Assembly: GCA_020634155.1 (NCBI GenBank)
Contig: JACKCI010000002.1
Location: 930,001 to 994,000, forward strand
Length of the DNA: 64,000 nt
Source: Anaerolineales bacterium
GTDB lineage: Bacteria; Chloroflexota; Anaerolineae; Aggregatilineales; J027
Direction of reading: 5' to 3'
Made by a program: the position numbers and the translations under genes. The number at the start of each line of letters is the position of its first letter. The stretch's first letter is position 1. This document shows, piece after piece, positions 51,839-60,212 of the stretch. The notes under the pieces were generated by a model, which saw nothing but the letters and a program-made list of their open reading frames with translations, had not been told where the DNA came from and searched no databases.

Positions 51839-52942
51839 CTAGTGACCCTCCCCAATTTCAACTAAGGCATGAATCAGGGCGTGGGTGTGTTCGGGCTTGC
51901 CAATGCTAATCCGCACACAATCGGCAAGGCCGGGTTTATTGGGGTAGTTGCGGATGAGGATACCGCGTGCATCAAGCGCCGCCTTGAGTGCAACCGTAGA
52001 CAAGCCATGTACCCGACACAGCACAAAATTACCTTGGCTGGGCAATGGAGTGAGATAGGGGATTTGGGCGAGGGCGTGGCGCATCCGTTCCCGTTCCCCG
52101 ATGATTTTTTGCAGGGTGGCTTGTGGGAAGGCATTGAGGGTGGCTTGGGCCGCTAAATCTGCGGCTATGTTGACATTGAAGGGGTGCTTAATTTTCCACA
52201 GGTGGGTGATGATGTCCAGCGGATAAATACCATAGCCAATGCGGAGGCCTGCCATACCCGCCCATTTGCTGAAGGTGCGGAGGATAATCAGGTTCGGCGT
52301 GTCGGGGATGCGGCTGGCGAAACTTTGGCTATCGCTAAACTCAATATAAGCCTCGTCCAAGACCACCACCAGTGGCAATTGTAGCAAGCGGTCGAGTTCT
52401 TCCGCTTTGAGCAGACCTCCGTCGGGGTTGTTGGGCGAACACAGAAAGAGCAACTTGGCGTGGGTGGCATGGGCGGCCTGCTCAATGGCGTCGATGTTGA
52501 GGCTAAAGTCCATGAAGCGCGGCACATCGACGACACGACAGTTACCAATCCAGCGGGCCACCAAGGTATACATGGTGAAGGTCGGCGGGCAATTGAGAAT
52601 GGTATCATTCGGCTCCAAAAAGAGGCGCAGGGTCAGGTCGATGAGTTCATCGGCCCCTGCACCGACGAGGATATGCTCGGCTCCTACCCCCAGATAGTCC
52701 GCCAACAGCGCCCGTAGATGCCGCGACTCGACATCGGGGTAGATATGGCCTTGCTCGCGTAAGTCGTCGAGGGCGGCCAGCGCTTCGGGCGTCATACCAT
52801 ACAGGTTTTCGTTGGTATCCAACTTGATGATTTGGTCAGCCGGAACGCCAATTTTCTGGCTCATCACATCATAAGGGCCGCTGATGAAGGTATAGCCCTC
52901 CATCTTGGCAATATCGGGTCGAATACGGACAGATGGGTGCAT
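51839..52942 (-). CDS. hisC: Histidinol-phosphate aminotransferase
   Basis: A 367-residue PLP enzyme (aminotransferase class I/II) that makes histidinol phosphate. Key segments are KLDTNENLYGMTPEAL, CSPNNPDGGLL, DEAYIEFSDSQ with the cofactor Asp, and the PLP Lys in RTFSKWAGMAGLRIGYG. An in-frame start at 52984 lies inside hisD; ATG at 52942, seven bases after AGGAG, gives the usual N-terminus. Confidence 0.94.
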   Translation of the reverse strand: MHPSVRIRPDIAKMEGYTFISGPYDVMSQKIGVPADQIIKLDTNENLYGMTPEALAALDDLREQGHIYPDVESRHLRALLADYLGVGAEHILVGAGADELIDLTLRLFLEPNDTILNCPPTFTMYTLVARWIGNCRVVDVPRFMDFSLNIDAIEQAAHATHAKLLFLCSPNNPDGGLLKAEELDRLLQLPLVVVLDEAYIEFSDSQSFASRIPDTPNLIILRTFSKWAGMAGLRIGYGIYPLDIITHLWKIKHPFNVNIAADLAAQATLNAFPQATLQKIIGERERMRHALAQIPYLTPLPSQGNFVLCRVHGLSTVALKAALDARGILIRNYPNKPGLADCVRISIGKPEHTHALIHALVEIGEGH

Positions 52943-52946
52943 GGGA

Positions 52947-54266
52947 TTACTCCTTTTTGCTGCGGGCTTCCGCCGAGGCAGCATGGGCGGTTAGGCCCTC
53001 GACATGGGCCAGTTTCGCCGCTATCGGACTGAGTTCGGCGGAGAGTTCGGCGTCGAGATGCACCAAGCTTGTGATTTTCACAAAATCCCAGACGTTGAGC
53101 GGTGAGGCAAAGCGGGCGGTGCCAGTGGTGGGCATGACATGGCTTGGCCCCGCGATATAGTCGCCCAGCACCTCAAAGGACTGTTCACCGATGAAGATGC
53201 CGCCTGCATTCTGCACATAGCCTGTCCATTCACGGGCATCCTTAATCAATAAGCAGAGGTGTTCGGGCGCATAGGCATTAGTGACTTCAAAGGCTTGGGG
53301 TAGGTTCTCCACAATCACGGCTCCGCCTTGACCTGCCAATGACTGGCGGATGATGTCGGCGCGGCTCAGGCTGGCGGTCTGCTTTTCAATCTCGACCCCC
53401 ACCTGCTCGGCAAGGGTGCGGCTGGGTGTCACCAGAATGGCCGCCGCGAGGATGTCATGCTCGGCTTGGGCCAGCAAGTCAGCGGCAACAAGGGCCGGAT
53501 TAGCCGTATCATCGGCAATAATCATCGTTTCAGTGGGGCCGGGCAAGCCATCAATGCCCACCATCCCGAAGACTTGGCGCTTGGCAAGGGTCACGAACAG
53601 ATTGCCGGGGCCGACAATTTTATCAACACGCGGGATAGTTTCGGTGCCATAGGTCATGGCTGCCACCGCTTGAGCGCCCCCCACGCGGTAGAGCTTGGTC
53701 ACACCTGCGATAGCCGCCGCTGCTAAGATGACATCCGGCACCTTGCCACCCTCACGCCCCGGTGGGGTGCAGACGATAATCTCTTTAACATCTGCCACCC
53801 GTGCGGGAATGGCGCTCATCAGCAACGAGGAGGGCAGGGGAGCCGACCCACCCGGCACATAGACCCCCACCCGCGCCAAGGGGCGAATCAATTGACCTAC
53901 GCCTTGCTCAACCCATTTCTTGAGGGGTTGCAGGCGGTGGAAATCATGAATGCGTTGGGCAGCGAGTTGCAGGGCGTGGTAAATATCAGGGGAGACGGCT
54001 TTGGCGGCGGCACGGATTTCTTCTTCGGGGACGACAAGGCTATCGAGGCTAACCCCATCAATGCGCTGGGTCCAGTCTTTGATAGCCGCATCCCCGCCCT
54101 CGCGCACACTCTTGAGGATACGCCGCACCGCTTCATCGGGGCCAATCGGTTCGCCAAAGAGGGCCGTTAAGCGCTCTTGCATGGCAGGCGGCACCTCATA
54201 GGCGTCGGGTGGTTGGCGTTTCAGGATACTGGCTTGGGCGTCGGCTAAACTGTAGATGGTAAACAT
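52947..54266 (-). CDS. hisD: Histidinol dehydrogenase
   Basis: A 439-residue zinc enzyme that oxidises histidinol to histidine in two NAD-dependent steps. Signature segments are YVPGGSAPLPSSLLMSAIPA, VDKIVGPGNLFVTLAKRQ, GIDGLPGPTETMIIADD, DLLAQAEHD and the His pair in NAYAPEHL. The C-terminal GPSHVMPTTGTARFASPLN holds another conserved block. Its ATG overlaps the hisG stop by 1 base. Confidence 0.96.
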   Translation of the reverse strand: MFTIYSLADAQASILKRQPPDAYEVPPAMQERLTALFGEPIGPDEAVRRILKSVREGGDAAIKDWTQRIDGVSLDSLVVPEEEIRAAAKAVSPDIYHALQLAAQRIHDFHRLQPLKKWVEQGVGQLIRPLARVGVYVPGGSAPLPSSLLMSAIPARVADVKEIIVCTPPGREGGKVPDVILAAAAIAGVTKLYRVGGAQAVAAMTYGTETIPRVDKIVGPGNLFVTLAKRQVFGMVGIDGLPGPTETMIIADDTANPALVAADLLAQAEHDILAAAILVTPSRTLAEQVGVEIEKQTASLSRADIIRQSLAGQGGAVIVENLPQAFEVTNAYAPEHLCLLIKDAREWTGYVQNAGGIFIGEQSFEVLGDYIAGPSHVMPTTGTARFASPLNVWDFVKITSLVHLDAELSAELSPIAAKLAHVEGLTAHAASAEARSKKE

Positions 54267-55255
54267 TAGTCTTCTAGCGTCCCTTCTAAAGCTTCGGATA
54301 ATTGACGACAGCGCTCTGGGCGCTCCTCAAAAATATAGGAGACAGGGGTCATGACCACGCCGCTCCCACCCACTGAGCGAATCTGCTGCACCGCTTTATA
54401 GAGGTGGTTTTGGGCGACCACCAGATTAATCGACCACCAGCCGGGGCGGGCAAGAGGGGCGATGGTGGGCCATTGCAAGCCACCCAGTTCGCTTTGGGTG
54501 CGGAGACGGTCAGCGACATCTTCGATTGAAACCCCGCGCATATTGGCGAAAATCATGTATTGACCCTCGGCCCGCAGATAAGCCTCAATAAATTCTAGCA
54601 TCTGCTCCGTAACCGCCAACACTTCGGGGCGGGTCTGGAGGGCGTGGCGGTTCCCGATGAAAATGGCTTGTGAGTTGAGGATGGTGCCGCCTTCAATGGC
54701 CCGCAGGTTGTTCTCGCGCAGGGTGGTGCCAGTGCTAGTGATGTCGGCAATAAAATCGGCATAACCTACGCTGGGGGCCGCTTCCAATGCCCCGTCAGCG
54801 GTGACCACCCGTATATCATGCAGGCCTCGCTCATCGAGGAAGCGCCGCACCAACGCTGTGTATTTGGTCGCTACCCGCAAGGGCTTTGGGGTGGTCTTGG
54901 CGGCTAAATCGCCAACCTGCTGCATGTCTGTCCAGTTATCGGGAATGGCTAAGACTAGTGAGCATTCCCCATAGCCTAGTGCCTCATGGATAATCAGTGC
55001 CTCGCCCGTGGCATCGGCTTCAGCAAAGGTGTCCATGCCGCAAATGCCTAAATCGACATCACCCGCCAACACACTCACGGGAATATCACGCGGGCGTTGA
55101 AAAAGTACCAATACATCGGGCAGGGCTGGAATAATGGCACTGTATTGGCGCGGGTTGGGCTTCTTGACCTTAAGGCCACAACTCGCCAGAAAATTGAGGG
55201 TTTCTTCTTCCATGCGCCCCTTACTGGGTAGGGCAATCCGTACTTGTTCCGCCAT
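54266..55255 (-). CDS. hisG: ATP phosphoribosyltransferase, long form
   Basis: HisG joins ATP and PRPP in the first committed step of histidine synthesis. At 329 residues it is the long hexameric form, carrying its own C-terminal regulatory domain (about 225-329, ACT-like, with ARPGWWSINLVVAQNHLYKAV), so direct feedback by histidine is expected and no HisZ is needed. Typical segments are ALPSKGRMEEETLNFLA, GDVDLGICGMDTFAEAD and FIADITSTGTTLRENNLR, the PRPP loop. GAGGAG precedes the ATG by six bases. It opens the his operon and is controlled by the attenuator just upstream. Confidence 0.96.
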   Translation of the reverse strand: MAEQVRIALPSKGRMEEETLNFLASCGLKVKKPNPRQYSAIIPALPDVLVLFQRPRDIPVSVLAGDVDLGICGMDTFAEADATGEALIIHEALGYGECSLVLAIPDNWTDMQQVGDLAAKTTPKPLRVATKYTALVRRFLDERGLHDIRVVTADGALEAAPSVGYADFIADITSTGTTLRENNLRAIEGGTILNSQAIFIGNRHALQTRPEVLAVTEQMLEFIEAYLRAEGQYMIFANMRGVSIEDVADRLRTQSELGGLQWPTIAPLARPGWWSINLVVAQNHLYKAVQQIRSVGGSGVVMTPVSYIFEERPERCRQLSEALEGTLED

Positions 55256-55278
55256 TCGATGCTCCTCACTATAACAAT

Positions 55279-55307
55279 AAAAAACGCCCTCAGAGGTCTG
55301 AGGGCGT
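55279..55307 (-). terminator. Attenuator terminator of the his operon (segments 3:4)
   Basis: On the minus strand ACGCCCTCAG (55307-55298) and CTGAGGGCGT (55293-55284) form a perfect 10-base stem with loop ACCT, and a run of six T (55284-55279) follows. It ends 23 bases before the hisG start codon and after the leader peptide, so it can stop transcription before the structural genes. On the plus strand no T-run follows. Confidence 0.92.
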
Positions 55308-55378
55308 GTTATGCCTTGGCTATTGATAGCGTGCGTGCATCATCAGACCGCGTGGGGGCGGAGGCTGCAATGATGATG
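55295..55378 (-). promoter_or_regulatory. Alternative pairing segments of the his attenuator
   Basis: Segment 1, CATCATCA within the His codons (55371-55378), pairs perfectly with TGATGATG (55338-55345). Segment 2, GGTCTGA (55343-55349), pairs perfectly with TCAGACC (55295-55301), which is the inner part of the terminator's first arm and its loop. The two pairings share the bases 55343-55345, so they exclude each other, and 2:3 excludes the terminator. A ribosome waiting on His codons would block 1:2, free 2:3 and allow read-through; a ribosome reaching the stop codon (55343-55345) would block segment 2 and allow termination. Confidence 0.8.
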
Positions 55379-55405
55379 GTGAAGGAATGCACAACAGGTT
55401 ATCAT
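55343..55405 (-). CDS. hisL: His operon leader peptide
   Basis: A 20-codon reading frame, ATG to TGA, starting MITCCAF and containing L-HHHH-C followed by another His four codons before the end. Four consecutive His codons (CAC CAT CAT CAT) are the hallmark of his leader peptides, which measure charged tRNA-His through ribosome stalling. It lies between the operon promoter and the attenuator terminator. The ATG is 7 bases after the -10 box, the usual distance to a transcription start, so the message may begin exactly at the ATG and be translated without a ribosome binding site. The product itself need not have a function. Confidence 0.88.
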   Translation of the reverse strand: MITCCAFLHHHHCSLRPHAV

Positions 55406-55412
55406 GGCGAAC

Positions 55413-55440
55413 AGTATACCATCCCTTTTCGTTTTGTCAA
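55413..55440 (-). promoter_or_regulatory. Promoter of the his operon
   Basis: On the minus strand a perfect TTGACA (55440-55435), a 16-base spacer and TATACT (55418-55413). Transcription should begin at about 55405-55407. It is the best sigma-70-type match I found in the window. Confidence 0.85.
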
Positions 55441-55482
55441 TTTTCGCAGTTGTGTTAAGCTAGTGGGCAAGGAGCGTGAATC

Positions 55483-56118
55483 ATGCAGCACGTTGAACCG
55501 GATGAAGTGCGCGTAGAAGCGTTTTGTGTCAGTTGTCGGATTAAGGTCGAGATGGAGGAGCCAACCCCCGTTTGGACCAGCCAAGGTCGCCCCGGCACAC
55601 GCGGCACCTGCCCCATCTGTGGCACCTATGTCTATCGCATGGGCAAGACCGACGCCCATGACCAGATGGCCCCACCCGAAGCGATTAATGTGGTTGACCA
55701 GCGCGGACTCAAGCGCAACTCCAAGGCCGCCAAAATCAAGATTGAAGCTGCTACCTATATCGTTGCATCCTCGTCGATGGCTGACCTTGCCGAGAAATTA
55801 GCCGCCGATTTGAACGCGGTGGGGATTTCCACATGGGTAGACACAGGCGAACAACTGGAGAATGTCAATTGGGCTGGTGGGGTGCATCCGGCCCTCGACC
55901 AATGCCAGAAGATGGTTGTGGTGATATCCGAAGGTGCTTTGGGAACCACCAGCGTGCATGAAGCATGGACGTACTTCTGGGGCCGTCGTAAGCCGATTAT
56001 GGTGGTATTAGCAGACGAGACCGAGCCACCGGACGAGCTACGCCGTCGCCCACGCTTTGCTATGTATCAAGACTATAAACGCGGCTTCCGCGAGTTGGTT
56101 CAAGAATTATCGAAATAG
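55483..56118 (+). CDS. Zinc-ribbon (DUF5679-like) TIR domain protein
   Basis: A 211-residue protein with two parts. Residues 10-57 are a small zinc ribbon with C15-x2-C18 and C43-x2-C46 (FCVSCR, CPICGTYVYRMGK), resembling DUF5679. Residues about 88-211 are a TIR domain beginning ATYIVASSSMADLAEKLAADL, with STWVDTGEQLE and the putative NADase Glu E160 in TTSVHEAWTYFW. AAGGAG precedes the ATG. It is divergent from the his operon and followed after 9 bases by the YtxH-like gene. A signalling or NAD-consuming role is inferred. It is the third TIR protein in the window and is not close in sequence to the TIR-FGE pair. Confidence 0.75.
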   Translation: MQHVEPDEVRVEAFCVSCRIKVEMEEPTPVWTSQGRPGTRGTCPICGTYVYRMGKTDAHDQMAPPEAINVVDQRGLKRNSKAAKIKIEAATYIVASSSMADLAEKLAADLNAVGISTWVDTGEQLENVNWAGGVHPALDQCQKMVVVISEGALGTTSVHEAWTYFWGRRKPIMVVLADETEPPDELRRRPRFAMYQDYKRGFRELVQELSK

Positions 56119-56127
56119 GGGGAACCC

Positions 56128-56358
56128 ATGCGTAAACTACTGCTTTTTGTGATTGGTGTATCAATGGGAGCGGTGATTGGGGTGGCCTTGGTGATGCTGC
56201 TCACGCCTGCCTCTGGTCAAGATATGCGTGATGGTGCCCGCGAACACTTCCGCCAAGCTCTTGACGAAAGTGCCCGCGCTGCGGCCAAGCGTCGTGCCGA
56301 CCTCGAAAAAGAATACGACGAGATGACCAAGTCCACCAAGACCGACGACGCCAGCTAG
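56128..56358 (+). CDS. YtxH-like membrane-anchored small protein
   Basis: A 76-residue protein: one N-terminal transmembrane helix with a Gly-rich face (FVIGVSMGAVIGVALVMLLTPASG) followed by a charged helix of about 40 residues. This plan, including the LLTPxSG turn, matches YtxH/gas-vesicle-like small stress proteins. Its ATG follows GGGGGAACCC. It may be co-transcribed with the TIR protein. The stop overlaps the convergent protease stop by 4 bases. Confidence 0.65.
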   Translation: MRKLLLFVIGVSMGAVIGVALVMLLTPASGQDMRDGAREHFRQALDESARAAAKRRADLEKEYDEMTKSTKTDDAS

Positions 56359-58190
56359 TTCAGCGTCAATTGATATTGAGCCTCTAAGGGGGTAAAGGGT
56401 GCCATTGCCCCCACAATAAATGTCGCCCCGCCAGCGGGAATATCCACTTGGGCAATCGCTTCGCCGTTGACCACAGGTATCTTGACCACTTGAGGGGTGC
56501 TTTCATGAGTGAGTATCACAACTGCCCACTCTTGCTGCACTGTCTCCGGTATCCGCAAGAATCCATCCACATCCCAGCCGTTAGCCCCGTTTTCTGCATC
56601 ATCTGACCAGCCAATGTCGGGAATGCTGATGTCATCCAACACGAAGCCGTAGCCTGTCACCGAATTGCTGGTGACATACTCAAAGCGGATTTGAACCACT
56701 TGCCCTGCATACTCACTAAGGTCGATAAAATCAGCCCGCCATTCGTTGATTTGGCCTGCGTAGTGCGGGCCGGGGGCCTCGCTATGGCGGTTAAAGATGT
56801 CCATATTAGCCCCTTGCAGGATTTCCCAGTGTTGCCCATCGGTAGAGGCCAGCACATGCAAATAACCGGGGAAGCGCCCTGTTTCGCCATAAAGCCAATA
56901 TTTGAGGGTGGCTTGACTAACGCCTGTCAGGTCAACGCTACGGGTTAGGCTAGTAGCTGAGGCTGCTGCGTTGTATGACCACCACATCCAGTCTCCAGAG
57001 TGCGGCTGGGTCGGCATAATCGGCGTTTGGCTATCACCCACAAAGTGCAGGGTATAGCTACCGGACTGGTTAAAGGTTAAGTATTCAGCCCCATATTGCT
57101 GCACCATACCGAGATGCTGGTTACCCGTGAGCGGGGTGGTCTTGATGGGGGTGCTGAAGTCAAAGGTTTTATACGCATAGCGCCCATCGCCCACCGCTGG
57201 ATTATCAAGCGTGTTGGCAATCCACCAATCGGTTGTGAAGTCATTGAGGTCGATATGCTGGGTACGGCGCAGGACATCATAAACGCTGGCAAGGCCGTCG
57301 AGAGGGTTACGCGCCAGTTCGCGGATGGTCTCAACCCCGAAGCGCTCATAGAGGTAGACCGTGAATAGGTTACTGCCCCCGTAATAGAGGCTTTGGTCAT
57401 ATAAACTTGACCAGCCATCAAGACGAAAATTGGGGTTGTTGCGGTAGTTGTCCAGATTGGTGTTGTTGATGGGGTCATCGCCAAAGCCGTTTAGGTGTTC
57501 GGCTAATTGACTCAAGCCCTCATTCAGCCAACGTGCTTCATTGCCATCAATGCTGTACTGAATCATATGCTGAAATTCATGGGCGATGGTCGAATAGTAG
57601 AGGTCGCTGCCGACTGGACCATAATCCAAAATCAGATACAGGGCGTCACGCTCATTGCTGCCGAGACAGATATGCTGGGCGCATTGGTCAGTGGGGCTGA
57701 AAAAACCCGCAAGGCCGGGGGTGAGGGAGGCCAGATGGACGAGATGGATACGAGTATCGCCATCAATGCCGGGAGTGGCGTTTTCGCCGTAGAGATAGCG
57801 GTCAAGCTCCCAAATCTCATGGTCAAAGCGCTCCCCCGCCGCGACAAGAATGTCGGGGTCAATCTGATAGCCAACCTCAAACCAAAAATAGGCCTTCTCG
57901 CTGCGATAGAGTAACTCAAACTCTTTGGGTGTCTCGCTGGATACAATCGAGAACATGGTATGGTCGCCCACTTGAAAGGGCTGTTGGAAGAAGGGGCCAA
58001 GGGCTTTATCAACCGTTTCCCAGCCCCATCGCACTTCAGCATCCCCAAAGTGGCGGACGGGATAGGGGCTAGGGGCATCGGCCCATGTTAGCGAATGCGT
58101 TGGCTGCGGTGATTGGGCGATAACGGTGGGCAGCAGACCCGCCATCACCGCTACCACCAGCAATGCTACAAATTTGGCCTTGGCTGGCAT
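56355..58190 (-). CDS. Secreted zinc metalloprotease (M30/M6-like), copy 2
   Basis: A 611-residue exported protein with signal peptide (cut after LLPTVIA). The zinc motif HEFQHMIQ is at residues 204-211, with the third ligand Glu expected in RWLNEGLSQLAEHL about 20 residues on, as in hyicolysin-type (M30) and related gluzincins. Residues about 400-560 form a MAM/immune-inhibitor-A-like jelly roll (HSGDWMWWSYNAA, VDLTGVSQATLKYWL, DLSEYAGQVVQIRFEY, GFVLDDISIPDIGW). A last domain of about 60 residues closes the protein. It lies 24 bases downstream of a paralogue. Substrates are unknown extracellular proteins. Confidence 0.8.
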   Translation of the reverse strand: MPAKAKFVALLVVAVMAGLLPTVIAQSPQPTHSLTWADAPSPYPVRHFGDAEVRWGWETVDKALGPFFQQPFQVGDHTMFSIVSSETPKEFELLYRSEKAYFWFEVGYQIDPDILVAAGERFDHEIWELDRYLYGENATPGIDGDTRIHLVHLASLTPGLAGFFSPTDQCAQHICLGSNERDALYLILDYGPVGSDLYYSTIAHEFQHMIQYSIDGNEARWLNEGLSQLAEHLNGFGDDPINNTNLDNYRNNPNFRLDGWSSLYDQSLYYGGSNLFTVYLYERFGVETIRELARNPLDGLASVYDVLRRTQHIDLNDFTTDWWIANTLDNPAVGDGRYAYKTFDFSTPIKTTPLTGNQHLGMVQQYGAEYLTFNQSGSYTLHFVGDSQTPIMPTQPHSGDWMWWSYNAAASATSLTRSVDLTGVSQATLKYWLYGETGRFPGYLHVLASTDGQHWEILQGANMDIFNRHSEAPGPHYAGQINEWRADFIDLSEYAGQVVQIRFEYVTSNSVTGYGFVLDDISIPDIGWSDDAENGANGWDVDGFLRIPETVQQEWAVVILTHESTPQVVKIPVVNGEAIAQVDIPAGGATFIVGAMAPFTPLEAQYQLTLN

Positions 58191-58214
58191 TAACTGTTGA
58201 CTTTCACTTGACGC

Positions 58215-60101
58215 TTATTGGACTTGCAAATCGAATACGGCAGATTGGGTGGTCACAGGTGCAAAGCCGGAAACCACCAGCACAAGGTCTTGAATGTTGT
58301 CCTCAAGGGTCAATGTCCATTGGCCTGTCGGGGTATCTTGAGCCGCAAGCAAGCGCTCAACGGCGATAGTGCCATCGGTATAGCGTTTGATGGCGTGCAG
58401 GGCAAAGCGCTGTTGTACACTGTTGTTAATCCGCACCCAGCCCTCGCTTGTCCACGCGGGGTCAGGTGTCTCGAAGTCGTTGAAATAGCCAATTTCAGGC
58501 ACCGATATATCGTCAAGGAAAAAGCCATCTTTGAGGGTGGCATCGTCGGTGATATACTCGAAGCGCACCAAGACCGAGCCGCCTGCATAGGCACTCAAAT
58601 CAGCACTCTGCTCAACCCAACCCCCCGACCGTCCAGTGAAGGCATTGCCATAAGATATGCCGCGTGGGTTGGCGGTGGTGGTATACGCTGTCGGCAAAAG
58701 ATTCCACGTCTGTCCCCCGTCTCCGCTTGCCATCACATAGCCATAATCCCAGCCCTCTTCAATATCGAACCACGACCAGAAGTTAAGGGTTGCATTGGAT
58801 ACCCCGCTCAAATCAAATTCACGGGTCAGGCGGGTATCGCTACCATCGACACGGTTCGACCAATAGACATAGCTGCCGCTGTGGGCATCCGTGGGAACAA
58901 CCCGCACACTGCTGGCACCCTTGAAATCAATCTGCACGCTGTTGCCCAAAGTACCTTGCAGCACATAATAGCGTGTGGCCCATTGATTCACGTTGGCATT
59001 GTCAAGATTGACGGGCAAGTTGGTAAAAGTTTGGGTAGTAGCGGCACGGGGTAGACTTGCAATACGGCTATGTTGATAGCCATAGCGCCCATCCAGCAGG
59101 GAGGTGTCATTGAGATAATTGGCGATTGACCATTCGCTAAAGAGCGCCTCAGCGGTCATGGCTTCGCCCGTGAATGGGTCAGTTGCGCCGATACGGTCAA
59201 GCATGTGTTGGACGCCTTGCATCCCATCCGCTGGGTCAGCGACCAGTCCTTGGATGGCATCCACACCATAACGCTCCAACATATAGGCCCCAAATAAGAA
59301 GCCACCGCCATAAACAGGCAAGGTATTGGCTTCCGGCCAGTAGGTTAGTTGGGTGTTGGGGTTGCCGAGGAAATTGCTACTAAAGCCGCTTGGCCCAAAA
59401 CCCGCGATAAAGGCTGATAGCTCGCTGAGACCCTCGTTCATCCATGAGGGTTCGTTAGCATCCACCGCCCAGTGAATCATATGCTGGAATTCATGCGCCA
59501 GAATCGACAGATAATAATCCACCCCAGAATTAAGCATGCCCACGCTGACAAAAAACATCTCGCGCTGATTGGAGGTTGGCACCGCTGCCTGTGGATACTC
59601 GCTCTCGCTGTAGAAATAGCCTGCAATTCCGGCCCCAAGGTTGTTGCTATGGAGAATATGCAGGCGCGGGTCACCATCGACACCGGGCGAGAGTTCGCTA
59701 CCGAACACATCACGCACGGGTTGATAAATCTCAGTGGCGAAGCGGTCAGCGGCGGTTTTCAGGCGGTTCTCATCCAGTGAGTAGCCGTCTTGTACCCACA
59801 TATAGAGGACATCGTTCATATAAACGAGCCTTGCGTTAATCGTCAGCACAGTGTCATCATTATGGACTTGGAATTGCTCGATATCCCCAACTTGGTAGGA
59901 TCGGATGGGGCTGGTTGGCGGTGCTGGCACATCGGTGATACCTTTGAGCCGTTGGGCTAGTTCGCTCAGGTCGCGTGAGGGTACAATGGTGTTGGCGAGG
60001 GTTTCTTCAGTGCTGGTGCTGCCCCCATCTTGGGCCAAGACCAGCGAACTGCTGAGGAGAACCAAGATAATCAATAGGATAAAGTAGTGTTGTTTTTTCA
60101 T
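58215..60101 (-). CDS. Secreted zinc metalloprotease (M30/M6-like), copy 1
   Basis: A 628-residue paralogue of the next gene, with the same order of parts: signal peptide (MKKQHYFILLIILVLLSSS to VLA), a pro-region, the zinc site HEFQHMIHW at 203-211 with Glu in WMNEGLSELSAFI, a helical region, a MAM/InhA-like jelly roll (HSGSYVYWSN, FDLSGVSNATLNFWSWFD, DLSAYAGGSVLVRFEY, DGFFLDDISVPEIGY) and a short final domain. ATG at 60101 follows GAGGA; an in-frame start at 60149 would place 16 extra residues before the signal peptide. It is the first gene of a two-gene operon. Confidence 0.8.
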   Translation of the reverse strand: MKKQHYFILLIILVLLSSSLVLAQDGGSTSTEETLANTIVPSRDLSELAQRLKGITDVPAPPTSPIRSYQVGDIEQFQVHNDDTVLTINARLVYMNDVLYMWVQDGYSLDENRLKTAADRFATEIYQPVRDVFGSELSPGVDGDPRLHILHSNNLGAGIAGYFYSESEYPQAAVPTSNQREMFFVSVGMLNSGVDYYLSILAHEFQHMIHWAVDANEPSWMNEGLSELSAFIAGFGPSGFSSNFLGNPNTQLTYWPEANTLPVYGGGFLFGAYMLERYGVDAIQGLVADPADGMQGVQHMLDRIGATDPFTGEAMTAEALFSEWSIANYLNDTSLLDGRYGYQHSRIASLPRAATTQTFTNLPVNLDNANVNQWATRYYVLQGTLGNSVQIDFKGASSVRVVPTDAHSGSYVYWSNRVDGSDTRLTREFDLSGVSNATLNFWSWFDIEEGWDYGYVMASGDGGQTWNLLPTAYTTTANPRGISYGNAFTGRSGGWVEQSADLSAYAGGSVLVRFEYITDDATLKDGFFLDDISVPEIGYFNDFETPDPAWTSEGWVRINNSVQQRFALHAIKRYTDGTIAVERLLAAQDTPTGQWTLTLEDNIQDLVLVVSGFAPVTTQSAVFDLQVQ

Positions 60102-60212
60102 CAATTGCACATGTCCTCTTAAGGGATTTCGTACTCTATGATAGCACAACTATGGCAGCGTTCAGGAAAAATTCACAAGCTAATCAGTCGTTAAACAGAG
60201 AGGTTTTTAACC

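Noticed and set aside
55284..55307. Plus-strand terminator in front of the TIR gene
   Set aside because: The same stem read on the plus strand is followed by GTTATG rather than a T-run, and no plus-strand gene lies upstream to be terminated.
55256..55440. T-box riboswitch upstream of hisG
   Set aside because: The predicted leader is only about 150 bases and shows no T-box AGGGUGG-like bulge or specifier stem; the His-codon reading frame explains the structure better.
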